Assembly: GCA_964498785.1 (NCBI GenBank)
Contig: CAZCJL010000042.1
Span: forward strand, 1 to 50,963
Reading direction: 5' to 3'
Length of the DNA: 50,963 nt
Origin: Mariaggregatimicrobium sp964498785
GTDB taxonomy: Bacteria; Zhuqueibacterota; Zhuqueibacteria; Thermofontimicrobiales; Thiofontviventaceae
In this document: one piece after another, positions 43,635-50,963 of the stretch
Layout: every line of letters starts with the position of its first letter
How positions within the stretch are numbered: position 1 is the stretch's first letter
Translations under genes and position numbers: made by a program
The notes under the pieces: generated by a model
The model's database searches: none
What the model was told of the DNA's origin: nothing
Seen by the model: the letters and a program-made list of their open reading frames with translations, nothing else

Positions 43635-44136
43635 ATGAATAAAGCCTGGACACGCGAAACAGATGATATCCCCCAAAAACTTGACGTGGCATTCAAAGAG
43701 GGACTTTCTTCTGACGAAATTATAAAGCGCTGCCTCAATCCGCAGGCTCTATTGTCGCAATGACCGGTGACGGTGTGAACGATGCGCCAGCGTTGACAAG
43801 AGCAGACATTGGGATTGCCATTAACAGCCTGTCCACGAACTACCCTTGCGAAGGTTTTTTAAAACAGGACAAGCAGTATATTGATACATATCCATATAAT
43901 TATCTATATATTGTGTTATCGCAAAACCTTCGCAAGGATTTTTCCGACGATATCAAAGTTCCTGGACAGCCTGTTAAAACCACTGCACATACAGTTTATC
44001 AATCTGCTGCTGGATGTTTTTCCGGCCATGGCGCTGGGCGTAAGTAAAGGCAACGATATGGACAATTATTATGGGATTGAGCTCAATGCCTTTAATTGTC
44101 GGGCAGATGGTAAAATTGATCTCTCGGATCAAGTAA
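43635..44136 (+). pseudogene. Decayed P-type cation-transporting ATPase
   Basis: A remnant of a P2-type (Ca/Mg-like) cation ATPase. The start MNKAWTRETDDIPQKLDVAFKEGLSSDEIIKR resembles the family N-terminus. It is fused by a large deletion to the hinge motif GSIVAMTGDGVNDAPALTRADIGIAI (about 43740-43825), in another frame. After an inserted inverted-repeat element (43844-43937) the sequence continues in shifted frames with KPLHIQFINLLLDVFPAMALGVSKG and, at about 44070-44136, MGLSSMPLIVGQMVKLISRIK, the C-terminal membrane part. The phosphorylation motif DKTGT and most of the 880-900 residues are missing. About 160 residue equivalents remain. Confidence 0.8.
43844..43937. mobile_element. 94-bp element bounded by perfect 15-bp inverted repeats
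   Basis: The ends CCTTGCGAAGGTTTT (43844-43858) and AAAACCTTCGCAAGG (43923-43937) are perfectly complementary. The interior is AT-rich and carries no gene. It lies in the middle of the decayed P-type ATPase gene, between its hinge motif and the next membrane segment. No clear direct repeat flanks it, so it could be a MITE or a large palindromic repeat rather than a recent transposon insertion. Confidence 0.6.
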
Positions 44137-44388
44137 TTATTTTATAAAGGAAGGAAATTGATGATAATACCAACCAGATGTTCATTTTTTTAAGGACAAA
44201 GAATGAATTTTAGAGTCCGGGCGACTTGTCGGGCATTGGACTTAATCGCCATCTTCTAATCTCCCAATATCGACCACTTGCCTTCAAAAAAAAATTTTCC
44301 TTTTAATTTACATGAAAATTTCTTATGTTATCAATATTATATCGGCTTTAAGAAACCAGTAAATTAATAACAACAAGAATAAAGATAT

Positions 44389-46293
44389 ATGAATCTCTAC
44401 CTAAAAATTCTCCGCTTTGTAAAACCTTTTTGGAAATTAATTCTTCTGTCGGTTTTATTAACATTTAGTTATGTCATATTCAATAATATATCACTGTGGG
44501 TCTCGGTAGATTTTATCCGGGAATTGTTTGAACCCGGGCAAAAGACTGAACAGTCGTTACAGAAGCAACCATCCGCAAAAGACTCTCCATTGACAAATGC
44601 AGAAGATGCTAAAAATTTATTAGGACTTCAATCACAAGGCAATCTTTATGACAGGGCGAATCGCTATATTAAAGAAATCATTGTTCAGGATAACAGATAC
44701 GACACGTTAAAAATCGTGTGTTTAATCATTTTTCTCTCTTTTCTATTGAAAAATATATCGTTATATTTCAAGCGGGTAATTCTGACTTATGTTCAATTGA
44801 AGATTATCGTGAACATTCGTAACCGGCTTCAAGAGGTAATGCTTCATTTACCGCTGAAATATTTTTCCGCCCGCCATTCCGGAGATTTAACATCTGTGCT
44901 TTTCAATGATGTTAATTCAGTCAATCTTGTTTTAAGAGATAGTTTTGGGAAATTATTATTAACACCAATTCAGGTTTTAAGTAATCTGGCGATTCTCATT
45001 TTGATAAGCTGGAAATTGTCATTAATAACGTTCACAATTGTTCCGTTGAGCGGCCTGCTCATTGTTAAGATCGGGCAAAGCATCCGGCGAAAAAGCCGCC
45101 GGGTTCTGCGTCGAATTTCAGATGTGGTGTCCGTATTTCAGGAGGCAGTTACATCTATTCGCATTGTAAAAGCATTTACATCCGAACAAAAAGAATATAA
45201 CAAATTTGCAAATGCAAATGATCAATATTTTAAGGCACAATTTCGTTCCAGTAAGCTGAGTATTGCAACGTCGCCATTAAATGAAACTCTTGGTATTCTC
45301 ATTCTGGTTGCATTATTATGGTATGGCGGAAATCTCGTCTATAAAAACGCCGGTCTTTCTGCTGAAGATTTTATTCGTTACCTGGTATTTTTGTTTACCA
45401 TGTTTCAGCCGTTAAAAGAACTATCTGGTTTAAATAACGTTATCCAGAGCGGACTTGCCGCGGCTGAACGCATTTTTGAAGTTATTGAAACCCCGCAGGA
45501 AGTTTATGACAAACCGAATGCGAAGCAGATCAAAGATTTTAAAAAATCTATTATTTTGAAAAATGTCAATTTTAAATACAATGAATCCGATCCTTTAGTG
45601 TTGAAAAATATTATTCTTGAGATAAAAAAAGGACAGACAGTCGCGTTTGTCGGACATAGCGGTTCCGGGAAAACAACGTTGGTCAATTTGATTCCGAGAT
45701 TTTTTGAAGTCGATCGCGGACAGATCATAATTGACGGTGAAGACATCCAAAACTACACCCTGACATCGCTGAGAAAATTAATGGGAATCGTCACCCAGGA
45801 CACGATTTTGTTTAACGATACAATCCGCACGAATATTGCCTATGGCTTAGATGATGTAGTTGAGGAGGAGCAAATCATTAAAGCCGCTGAAGCGGCAAAT
45901 GCCCTGGAATTTATCAAAAATACCGAAAAGGGATTTGAGACGGAAATCGGTGAAAAAGGAATCAAATTATCGGGCGGACAAAAGCAACGGCTTTCCATTG
46001 CCCGGGCGATCCTGAAAAATCCGCCGATTTTAATTCTCGATGAGGCAACTTCGTCGCTAGATACAGAGTCGGAAAAGCTCGTTCAGGAGGCGATAGAAAA
46101 ACTTATGAAAAACCGCACAGTCCTGGCAATTGCGCATCGGTTATCGACAATTATTCATGCAGATCAAATTGTGGTCATTAATAAAGGTAAAATAACAGAT
46201 ATTGGCACGCACCGGACCTTACTGGAATCAAGTCCCATTTATCAGCATCTTTATGAAATGCAATTTCGGGATGAACATTTAATTGAAGAATAA
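44389..46293 (+). CDS. MsbA-like ABC exporter (half-transporter)
   Basis: A 634-residue fused exporter: six transmembrane segments (about 15-355) followed by an ATPase domain (about 390-625). Walker A is GHSGSGKT (about 422-429), the signature LSGGQKQR (about 527), Walker B ILILDEAT (about 547), and the H-loop AHRLSTI. The first two membrane segments are split by an unusual soluble stretch (about 46-100) rich in Gln, Lys and Asn. MsbA-type proteins flip lipid A or other lipids; substrate identity cannot be read from the sequence. The next gene starts almost at its stop codon. Confidence 0.93.
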   Translation: MNLYLKILRFVKPFWKLILLSVLLTFSYVIFNNISLWVSVDFIRELFEPGQKTEQSLQKQPSAKDSPLTNAEDAKNLLGLQSQGNLYDRANRYIKEIIVQDNRYDTLKIVCLIIFLSFLLKNISLYFKRVILTYVQLKIIVNIRNRLQEVMLHLPLKYFSARHSGDLTSVLFNDVNSVNLVLRDSFGKLLLTPIQVLSNLAILILISWKLSLITFTIVPLSGLLIVKIGQSIRRKSRRVLRRISDVVSVFQEAVTSIRIVKAFTSEQKEYNKFANANDQYFKAQFRSSKLSIATSPLNETLGILILVALLWYGGNLVYKNAGLSAEDFIRYLVFLFTMFQPLKELSGLNNVIQSGLAAAERIFEVIETPQEVYDKPNAKQIKDFKKSIILKNVNFKYNESDPLVLKNIILEIKKGQTVAFVGHSGSGKTTLVNLIPRFFEVDRGQIIIDGEDIQNYTLTSLRKLMGIVTQDTILFNDTIRTNIAYGLDDVVEEEQIIKAAEAANALEFIKNTEKGFETEIGEKGIKLSGGQKQRLSIARAILKNPPILILDEATSSLDTESEKLVQEAIEKLMKNRTVLAIAHRLSTIIHADQIVVINKGKITDIGTHRTLLESSPIYQHLYEMQFRDEHLIEE

Positions 46294-46303
46294 TCATTTT
46301 TTA

Positions 46304-46957
46304 ATGACGAAACTAGTAAAGATAAATTCATTACAACCAGAGTCTCATCTTTTATCTGAGGCTGCCGAAATAATTTTAAATGATGGCGTTATCGGACATC
46401 CCACGGAAACCGTGTACGGATTGGCCGCAAATATTGAAAGCAATGTGGCAGTTGAAAAAGTATTCCGTTTAAAAGGCAGAGATCCAAGGAAACCGATTCT
46501 TGTGATTGCAATGAGTATTAAACAAATAAGCGCGCTAACTGCACAATTTCCACCGGAAGCGGCACAGTTGTCCGACCGTTTTTGGCCCGGCCCGCTCACG
46601 ATTATTTTTCGCGCTGCACCAGGCGTAAATAAACGACTATTAGGCAACGGTCAATCCATTGGCATTCGGATACCGGATAATCGGGTTTGTTTGAAATTAA
46701 TTGAGCTCTGCAACAAGCCGTTAACTTCGACGAGTGCCAATATTGCCGGCGGTGTTAATCCGATAAGCGCTTCTGAGGTGCGTGAAAATTTTGGAAACAG
46801 GCTGGATTTAATTCTCGATGGCGGAATTGCATCCTCACGTATCGCATCCTCTGTATTGGATTTAAGCACCAATATTCCGACGTTACGTCGTGAAGGGAAA
46901 ATTCGTAAAAAAGATATTGAACAAACGATAAACAGAGATATTTATGCGCCTATTTAA
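46304..46957 (+). CDS. tsaC: Threonylcarbamoyl-AMP synthase (TsaC/Sua5 family)
   Basis: A 217-residue enzyme that makes threonylcarbamoyl-adenylate for the t6A modification of tRNAs decoding ANN codons. The YrdC-domain motifs are HPTETVYGLA (about 29-38), KVFRLKGRDPRKPILV, and TSANIAGGVNP near residue 143. The ATG at 46304 is preferred; a TTG at 46283 would overlap the exporter gene by 11 bases. Its end overlaps the phosphatase gene by 14 bases. The same TsaC-YwlE gene order occurs near the Bacillus arginine phosphatase gene ywlE. Confidence 0.92.
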   Translation: MTKLVKINSLQPESHLLSEAAEIILNDGVIGHPTETVYGLAANIESNVAVEKVFRLKGRDPRKPILVIAMSIKQISALTAQFPPEAAQLSDRFWPGPLTIIFRAAPGVNKRLLGNGQSIGIRIPDNRVCLKLIELCNKPLTSTSANIAGGVNPISASEVRENFGNRLDLILDGGIASSRIASSVLDLSTNIPTLRREGKIRKKDIEQTINRDIYAPI

Positions 46958-47462
46958 GAATGATAAAACCTATACAATCATGTTTGTTTGCTCCGGCAAC
47001 AGTTGCCGGAGTCCAATGGCAGCCGGATTATTGCAAAAAAAATTATTCCCGGAATTCAATGATCGTATACAGATTCATTCCACTGGTACGTTAGGCATTG
47101 ATGATAATCCGGCGACATTAAATGCGATCAAAGTCGCAAAGGAAAAGGGTGTGGATATATCCAAACACCTATCGCGGGGAGTTCGCACAAAAGATATGGC
47201 CAAATCAGATATAATCTTTGTCATGGCAGAGCATCACAAAGAATATCTGGACATGCACTTTCCCAAATTCAGGGAAAATGTATTCTTACTCAAAATGTTT
47301 AGCACAGGAAATGATAAACCGCGAAACACATCAATCGAAGATCCGATTGGCGGTGATTTAAAAATTTATCGCAAAACGATCAATGAAATTGATAAAGAGC
47401 TGGATCGAATTTTACCACAATTACGAATACTCATAAATTACAAATTAACAGGTGAGATTTAA
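46944..47462 (+). CDS. Low-molecular-weight phosphatase, candidate protein-arginine phosphatase
   Basis: A 172-residue protein with a CX5R phosphatase loop, CSGNSCRS (C16, R22), followed by PMAAGLL. The general-acid segment is EDPIGGDLKIYRKTINEI (D133). Classical tyrosine phosphatases read CLGNICRS. Bacillus YwlE, which removes phosphate from arginine, reads CTGNTCRS and its Thr11 sets the specificity. Here that position is Ser20, also a small hydroxyl residue, and the DPxGG-xxxY segment is closer to YwlE than to typical tyrosine phosphatases. With McsB encoded in the same window, a phosphoarginine phosphatase is the leading guess but unproven. It overlaps the tsaC gene by 14 bases. Confidence 0.75.
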   Translation: MRLFKNDKTYTIMFVCSGNSCRSPMAAGLLQKKLFPEFNDRIQIHSTGTLGIDDNPATLNAIKVAKEKGVDISKHLSRGVRTKDMAKSDIIFVMAEHHKEYLDMHFPKFRENVFLLKMFSTGNDKPRNTSIEDPIGGDLKIYRKTINEIDKELDRILPQLRILINYKLTGEI

Positions 47463-47587
47463 CTCATCAAACTCTCATACAGCGTTTAATTCTATTTGAT
47501 ACAGGAAGTTAAAATCTCCAAAGGAACCGGGTTATTGTTAAAATCGTTTAACTTGCAAACAAATCATTCTTAACCGGGAGTCGAGCC

Positions 47588-48598
47588 ATGTTGTATCCGC
47601 ATGAATATAAAGGAACTTTGAGATTTTTTTTTCTGAGCGTTTTGTTTATTGTTTTACTATTTGGCAAAACAGGTTATGGTCAATCATTTGATCAGGAAAA
47701 TAAACCTCATGCAGAAAATGCAAAGCGTCCCCCTGAAAAAGATATTTCTCCCTTTGATACCCTTGATAATGTGGATACAATTGCCTATGAAGCAACACCT
47801 TTTGATACCACAAATCCGCCGCCAGGCATGGAATTACTTCCAGTGAATATAAAGAAAACCAAATTTGCCTGGTTCGATACAACAAAGGATTTTAACCGTG
47901 TGATTAAGCACAACGCGTTTGATTCCGGCGAAAAATTAACTTTCATAATTCGCTATGGCCCGATTGTGGCAGGCACAGCTACAATGGCAATTCCTAATAT
48001 TACCAAAGTAAAGGGTTTTGAATGCTACCATATTCAATCGATCGCCAAATCCAACAGTTTCTTTTCCAGTTTTTTTAAAGTACGGGACCAGGTCGATTCA
48101 TTCATGGATAGAGACGGATTATTCAGTTGGCGGTTCGAGAAACACTTGCGAGAGGGAAATTATAAATCGAACCAATATGTTGAACTTGATCACATTAACC
48201 GAATTGCGGTGACTGATAACAAAGATACATTACGAATTCCGCCCTGTGTTCAGGATATCTTATCTGCATTTTATTATGTACGAACGCTCCCCATGGAAAT
48301 AGGGGAATCATTATTAATTGATAACCAGGCAGACCGAAAGTTATATCCGCTGGAGGTAAAAATCCATAAAAAAGAAAGAATAAAAGTGCGCGCTGGAACC
48401 TTCAACTGTGTTGTCATCGAGCCCGTGCTGCGTAGCGACGCGATATTTAAGCAACGGGGTCGTCTCAAAATATGGATGACAGACGACAATCGCCGGATTC
48501 CGGTTCAAATGAAAAGTAAAATATTAATTGGTTCTATTACCGCTGAATTGGAAAAAATGGAAGGAGTTTCACCTGTTGATGAGCAAGCCAAATTATAA
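47588..48598 (+). CDS. DUF3108 domain exported protein
   Basis: A 336-residue protein with a signal-peptide-like hydrophobic stretch (about 12-31, FFFLSVLFIVLLFGKTGYG). A low-complexity Thr/Asp/Pro-rich linker (about 35-95) leads into a DUF3108-like beta-rich domain (about 105-325, starting AFDSGEKLTFIIRYGPIVAGTATM and ending MTDDNRRIPVQMKSKILIGSITAELE). DUF3108 proteins are predicted periplasmic or outer-membrane beta-barrel-linked proteins of unknown role. GGGAG lies about 9 bases before the ATG. The next gene overlaps its end by 20 bases. Confidence 0.82.
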   Translation: MLYPHEYKGTLRFFFLSVLFIVLLFGKTGYGQSFDQENKPHAENAKRPPEKDISPFDTLDNVDTIAYEATPFDTTNPPPGMELLPVNIKKTKFAWFDTTKDFNRVIKHNAFDSGEKLTFIIRYGPIVAGTATMAIPNITKVKGFECYHIQSIAKSNSFFSSFFKVRDQVDSFMDRDGLFSWRFEKHLREGNYKSNQYVELDHINRIAVTDNKDTLRIPPCVQDILSAFYYVRTLPMEIGESLLIDNQADRKLYPLEVKIHKKERIKVRAGTFNCVVIEPVLRSDAIFKQRGRLKIWMTDDNRRIPVQMKSKILIGSITAELEKMEGVSPVDEQAKL

Positions 48599-49529
48599 TA
48601 AAATCGATTTAAATAAAGTCAAAACATACTCCATCCAATCCCGGAAAAGCAAGGTTCAAACCTCTTTATTTGCTAAAATCCACCAAAAAGGAGCCTCTTT
48701 TTCTGATTTTTTAAATACACTGCCTGATATTTTAATCGGACATGATTTCAGGAAATTGCTCGATTCAATTCGGATGGCAATTAAAAACGAAAAACCAATT
48801 GTGATCATGATGGGCGCGCATGTTATTAAATGCGGCCTCAATCCATTAATCATTGAATTGATGAAACGAAAGATTCTACGCGGCATTGCTCTGAACGGTG
48901 CAGGCGTGATTCATGATACTGAGACTGCATACTGGGGTACAACATCGGAAGATGTTGCTGAAGCATTAAATGACGGTAGTTTTGGTATGGTAAAAGAAAC
49001 ACCTGCCATTATAAATGCTGGCCTTCGTTTGGGAGAAAAAGAGGGGCTTGGGTATGGCCAGGCAGTGGGGAAAAAAATTAGCGCTGACATTGCTCCCAAT
49101 AAAAACGTAAGCATACTTGCAAACGGTTATGAGTTAGATATTCCGGTTACAGTTCATGTAGCCATCGGAACCGACATCATCCACCAACATGGAAACACAA
49201 ATGGAGCTACTGTTGGAAAACTATCCCATCGTGATTTTAAAATTTTTTGTCATATCCTCACCGAATTAGGCTATGGCGGAATTTTATTAAACTTTGGATC
49301 AGCAGTAATTTTACCGGAAGTTTTTTTAAAAGCGTTAACTGTAGTGCGGAACCTGGGGTATGATGTTCACGAAATTATTACAGCTAATTTCGATATGTTG
49401 CAGCATTATCGGCCGCGTGTAAATGTTGTTCAACGACCCACAGAAACCGGAGGGAAAGGGTATCAATTTACCGGCCACCATGAGATCATGATCCCGCTAT
49501 TAGTAGCCGGGATTTTAGAATTACTTTAG
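48579..49529 (+). CDS. Conserved uncharacterised protein, possibly deoxyhypusine-synthase-like fold
   Basis: A 316-residue soluble protein that I recognise as a conserved bacterial family but cannot name. Its signatures are MMGAHVIKCGLNPLIIELM, IALNGAGVIHDTETAYWG, TVHVAIGTDIIHQHGNTNGA and LNFGSAVILPEVFLKAL. Several glycine- and aspartate-containing loops fall where a Rossmann-type NAD-binding fold would place them, and the general layout recalls deoxyhypusine synthase, but the active-site lysine region is not identifiable. I chose the ATG at 48579, overlapping the DUF3108 gene by 20 bases; a TTG or ATG further up is possible. Confidence 0.6.
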   Translation: MSKPNYNKIDLNKVKTYSIQSRKSKVQTSLFAKIHQKGASFSDFLNTLPDILIGHDFRKLLDSIRMAIKNEKPIVIMMGAHVIKCGLNPLIIELMKRKILRGIALNGAGVIHDTETAYWGTTSEDVAEALNDGSFGMVKETPAIINAGLRLGEKEGLGYGQAVGKKISADIAPNKNVSILANGYELDIPVTVHVAIGTDIIHQHGNTNGATVGKLSHRDFKIFCHILTELGYGGILLNFGSAVILPEVFLKALTVVRNLGYDVHEIITANFDMLQHYRPRVNVVQRPTETGGKGYQFTGHHEIMIPLLVAGILELL

Positions 49530-49541
49530 TAACGACTGATG

Positions 49542-49838
49542 TTAATTACGCCATTCCTCGTCTTCTTCAGACCATTCCCAATCATCTCCATTTTCATCAT
49601 CCCATTCTTCATCTTCCTCATCCCAGTCGTCATCATCGTCGTCATCCTCCCAATCTTCTTCATCTTCTTCTTCCCAGTCATCGCTGTCGTCTTCCCAATC
49701 GTCTTCGTCTTCCCATTCAGCATCATCATCTTCTTCTTCATCGTCTTCCCAATCATCATCACTCCAATCTTCTTCCTCATCTATTCCAAAAAGATCATCA
49801 ATATCATTAAATATTCCATTCGACAATTTCAATTTCAT
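49542..49838 (-). CDS. Highly acidic tryptophan-rich low-complexity protein
   Basis: A 98-residue protein. After a short ordinary start (MKLKLSNGIFNDIDDLFG) nearly all residues are Asp, Glu or Trp, with 11 Trp set in a loose DDWE/EEWD pattern. It has no signal peptide and would be extremely acidic and probably disordered. AAGGAGTGAGC lies just before the ATG, which supports this frame over the hydrophobic plus-strand shadow and the Lys/Met-rich shadow frame. Function unknown: it could bind metal ions, basic proteins or nucleic-acid-binding partners. The repeat may have grown by slippage of GAA/GAT-type codons. Confidence 0.65.
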   Translation of the reverse strand: MKLKLSNGIFNDIDDLFGIDEEEDWSDDDWEDDEEEDDDAEWEDEDDWEDDSDDWEEEDEEDWEDDDDDDDWDEEDEEWDDENGDDWEWSEEDEEWRN

Positions 49839-50179
49839 ATCAGCTCACTCCTTACATTTTTTGTACCTGATTTTGACGGCAAAGTTATCGAATTAATTAT
49901 TAAAATGCAAGTACAATTTTATTTTTTTGTATAATTAATAATGTCTTTAGCGAATAAAAAATACATTTCTTTAAAAATATTTTTAGCCGTCTTTATTCAT
50001 GACATAGAAGCGCATAAACATTAGTGATACTATCGCTCTCGCAATAGTATCCTCGCATTTTCAGCGTTGAGAATATAAATAAAATATTATAAGAATGCAA
50101 GAAATATTTAAGGAATTTCTGAATAACAAATGGGGAAGAGGCAAGAACACAGGAAATGATTGCCTGTGTTCCTGATGCG
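49839..50179. other. AT-rich intergenic region with one hairpin
   Basis: No supported gene. The inverted repeat at 50026-50051 has 8-bp arms GATACTAT and ATAGTATC, extended by a GC pair. The rest shows nothing I can name. Confidence 0.5.
50145..50171 (-). terminator. Probable hairpin terminator after the zinc-ribbon gene
   Basis: The 9-bp arms GAACACAGG and CCTGTGTTC enclose a 9-base loop close behind the stop codon of the minus-strand zinc-ribbon gene. There is no T-run after the hairpin, so it is a weak terminator call. Confidence 0.4.
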
Positions 50180-50437
50180 CTATTTGATTATAGATTTACT
50201 AATCAACAATCCAATGAGTATCGCTAAAATTAGCACGACTGCATGAATGTTTCGGCTACCATGTAATGTTGTGTCTGGTAAGCTGATAAATTTTATCCAC
50301 CCTCTGAAATTACAGTCATGACAGCGATACGGTCGCTGTTTAAATATGATCTTTCGCGCGTTTTCAAATAAATTGCGTGTTCGAGAGTTATGATAACTGT
50401 CTTTACCACAATTCGGACATAATATTGATGACGGCAT
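50180..50437 (-). CDS. Zinc-ribbon protein with C-terminal membrane anchor
   Basis: An 85-residue protein. Residues 6-45 form a zinc ribbon: CPNC (C7/C10), then about 29 residues, then CHDC (C39/C42), a layout that fits tetrahedral zinc binding. A transmembrane segment (about 66-83) follows, ending in a short tail. It is probably a tail-anchored membrane protein; function unknown. No strong ribosome binding site is visible. Confidence 0.7.
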   Translation of the reverse strand: MPSSILCPNCGKDSYHNSRTRNLFENARKIIFKQRPYRCHDCNFRGWIKFISLPDTTLHGSRNIHAVVLILAILIGLLISKSIIK

Positions 50438-50963
50438 TTTCTGTCCCCCATATCATTTATTATAAATAATAGCTTATATTACATTACTTCCTGCCTGTTT
50501 GTTTGGCTGTATTTTTTTCTGACTCTACTCTACTCTATATCGGACAGCCCTCAACCAGAACAATTGCCAACCAGACTCAGGTAAAAATGTCAATATATTT
50601 AATTTTAATAGGTTGTATTAATAACAATCTTACAAAACAATTCACAAAAGGAAGGGGGGATTCCTTTGGGAGAGACTCTCTGAAAGTCCATCTGTTAGTT
50701 ATCAACATAAAAATTTATTAAACGTTAAGTAAACGATTCGAGCTGAGCTTAGATTTCGTAATGTTAAATCTAAAGTTTTAATATATAGATTTCATTTTTC
50801 AAAATCAAGTTACTTTTTGTTAATAAAAATGTTTGAATAAAGATAAATGTGTAGGAGTAAGCTTACAGGATGTAACCGATCACGGGGTAGAAATTATAGT
50901 GTTATAAGTGTATCTTCTCAATATTTTATGGTAGATATGGGCGATTGCCGCTATGTCGTATTT
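50438..50963. other. Right-end region without a supported gene
   Basis: About 526 bases. A plus-strand frame at 50503-50721 has no ribosome binding site and no recognisable content. A short palindrome AGAGACTCTCT lies near 50671-50681. Nothing else was recognised. Confidence 0.5.

Noticed and set aside
49539..49934. Plus-strand hydrophobic open frame over the acidic gene
   Set aside because: It is the antisense shadow of the Asp/Glu codon run and lacks a ribosome binding site; the minus-strand frame has a good one.
50503..50721. Plus-strand frame at the right edge
   Set aside because: No ribosome binding site, no known motif, and composition of random AT-rich DNA.
1..50963. tRNA genes, rRNA genes or CRISPR arrays
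   Set aside because: I looked for T-loop-like GGTTCGAATCC patterns, rRNA-like runs and evenly spaced repeats and saw none; weak matches fell inside protein genes.

Overview
The window looks like a chromosomal segment of a Gram-negative, FCB-type bacterium, most plausibly Calditrichota/KSB1-like (lineage confidence low). It carries LolCD-type lipoprotein export genes, a TonB-dependent receptor with an N-terminal carboxypeptidase-regulatory-like domain, and a class I fumarase. These sit beside genes better known from Firmicutes (McsA, McsB, ClpC, a SpoIID/LytB-domain protein) and a mevalonate-pathway decarboxylase. No rRNA, tRNA, CRISPR array or intact insertion sequence was found. Intergenic DNA is strongly AT-rich.

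Left part (1-4.2 kb): a decayed L-lactate permease gene, a nitroreductase, a cyclophilin-fold protein, a DsrE-like secreted protein, diphosphomevalonate decarboxylase and a small heat-shock protein. From 4.3 to 16.1 kb nine co-directional minus-strand genes form a probable operon: spoIID-like, prfB (with its programmed +1 frameshift), alr, lysS, lolC, lolD, mcsA, mcsB, clpC. It ends at a clear intrinsic terminator and couples translation, lipoprotein export and arginine-phosphorylation-directed proteolysis.

Middle part (16.2-31.8 kb): an OLD-like ATPase without its Toprim domain, a P1-family (DmpA/NylC-type) hydrolase, a sigma-54-activator-like protein lacking the GAFTGA motif, membrane proteins, a 1.15-kb AT-rich gap with the first copy of a 178-bp repeat, and a second, divergent ClpC paralogue. 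That paralogue has a degenerate second ATPase site and lies upstream of a 104-residue unknown protein. Then come a Bcp peroxiredoxin, fumarase, a STAS-domain protein, an AT-rich restriction-like island (a nuclease-like gene, a coupled small gene and a headless MjaI-like fragment), and an MrfA-type helicase.

Right part (31.8-51 kb): a candidate small RNA with its own promoter and terminator, a DUF302 protein, an outer-membrane protein, two flavodoxin-fold reductases, two membrane metalloprotease-like proteins, the TonB receptor and an ATP10-like protein. These are followed by the second 178-bp repeat copy and a run of small genes (SHOCT, glutaredoxin-like, DUF2892) behind a sigma-54-like promoter. 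A decayed membrane hydrolase and a decayed P-type ATPase carrying a 94-bp inverted-repeat element come next. The end holds an MsbA-like exporter, the tRNA t6A enzyme TsaC, a phosphatase resembling the arginine phosphatase YwlE, a DUF3108 protein, an uncharacterised conserved protein, a very acidic tryptophan-rich protein and a zinc-ribbon membrane protein.

Three themes stand out: (1) an apparently complete arginine-phosphorylation quality-control system (kinase, activator, unfoldase and candidate phosphatase) plus a second ClpC that looks like a pseudo-ATPase; (2) unexplained non-coding structure (178-bp repeat, candidate C-rich small RNA, a palindrome and its collapsed form, a 94-bp element); (3) several genes caught in decay (lactate permease, hydrolase, P-type ATPase, MjaI-like fragment).
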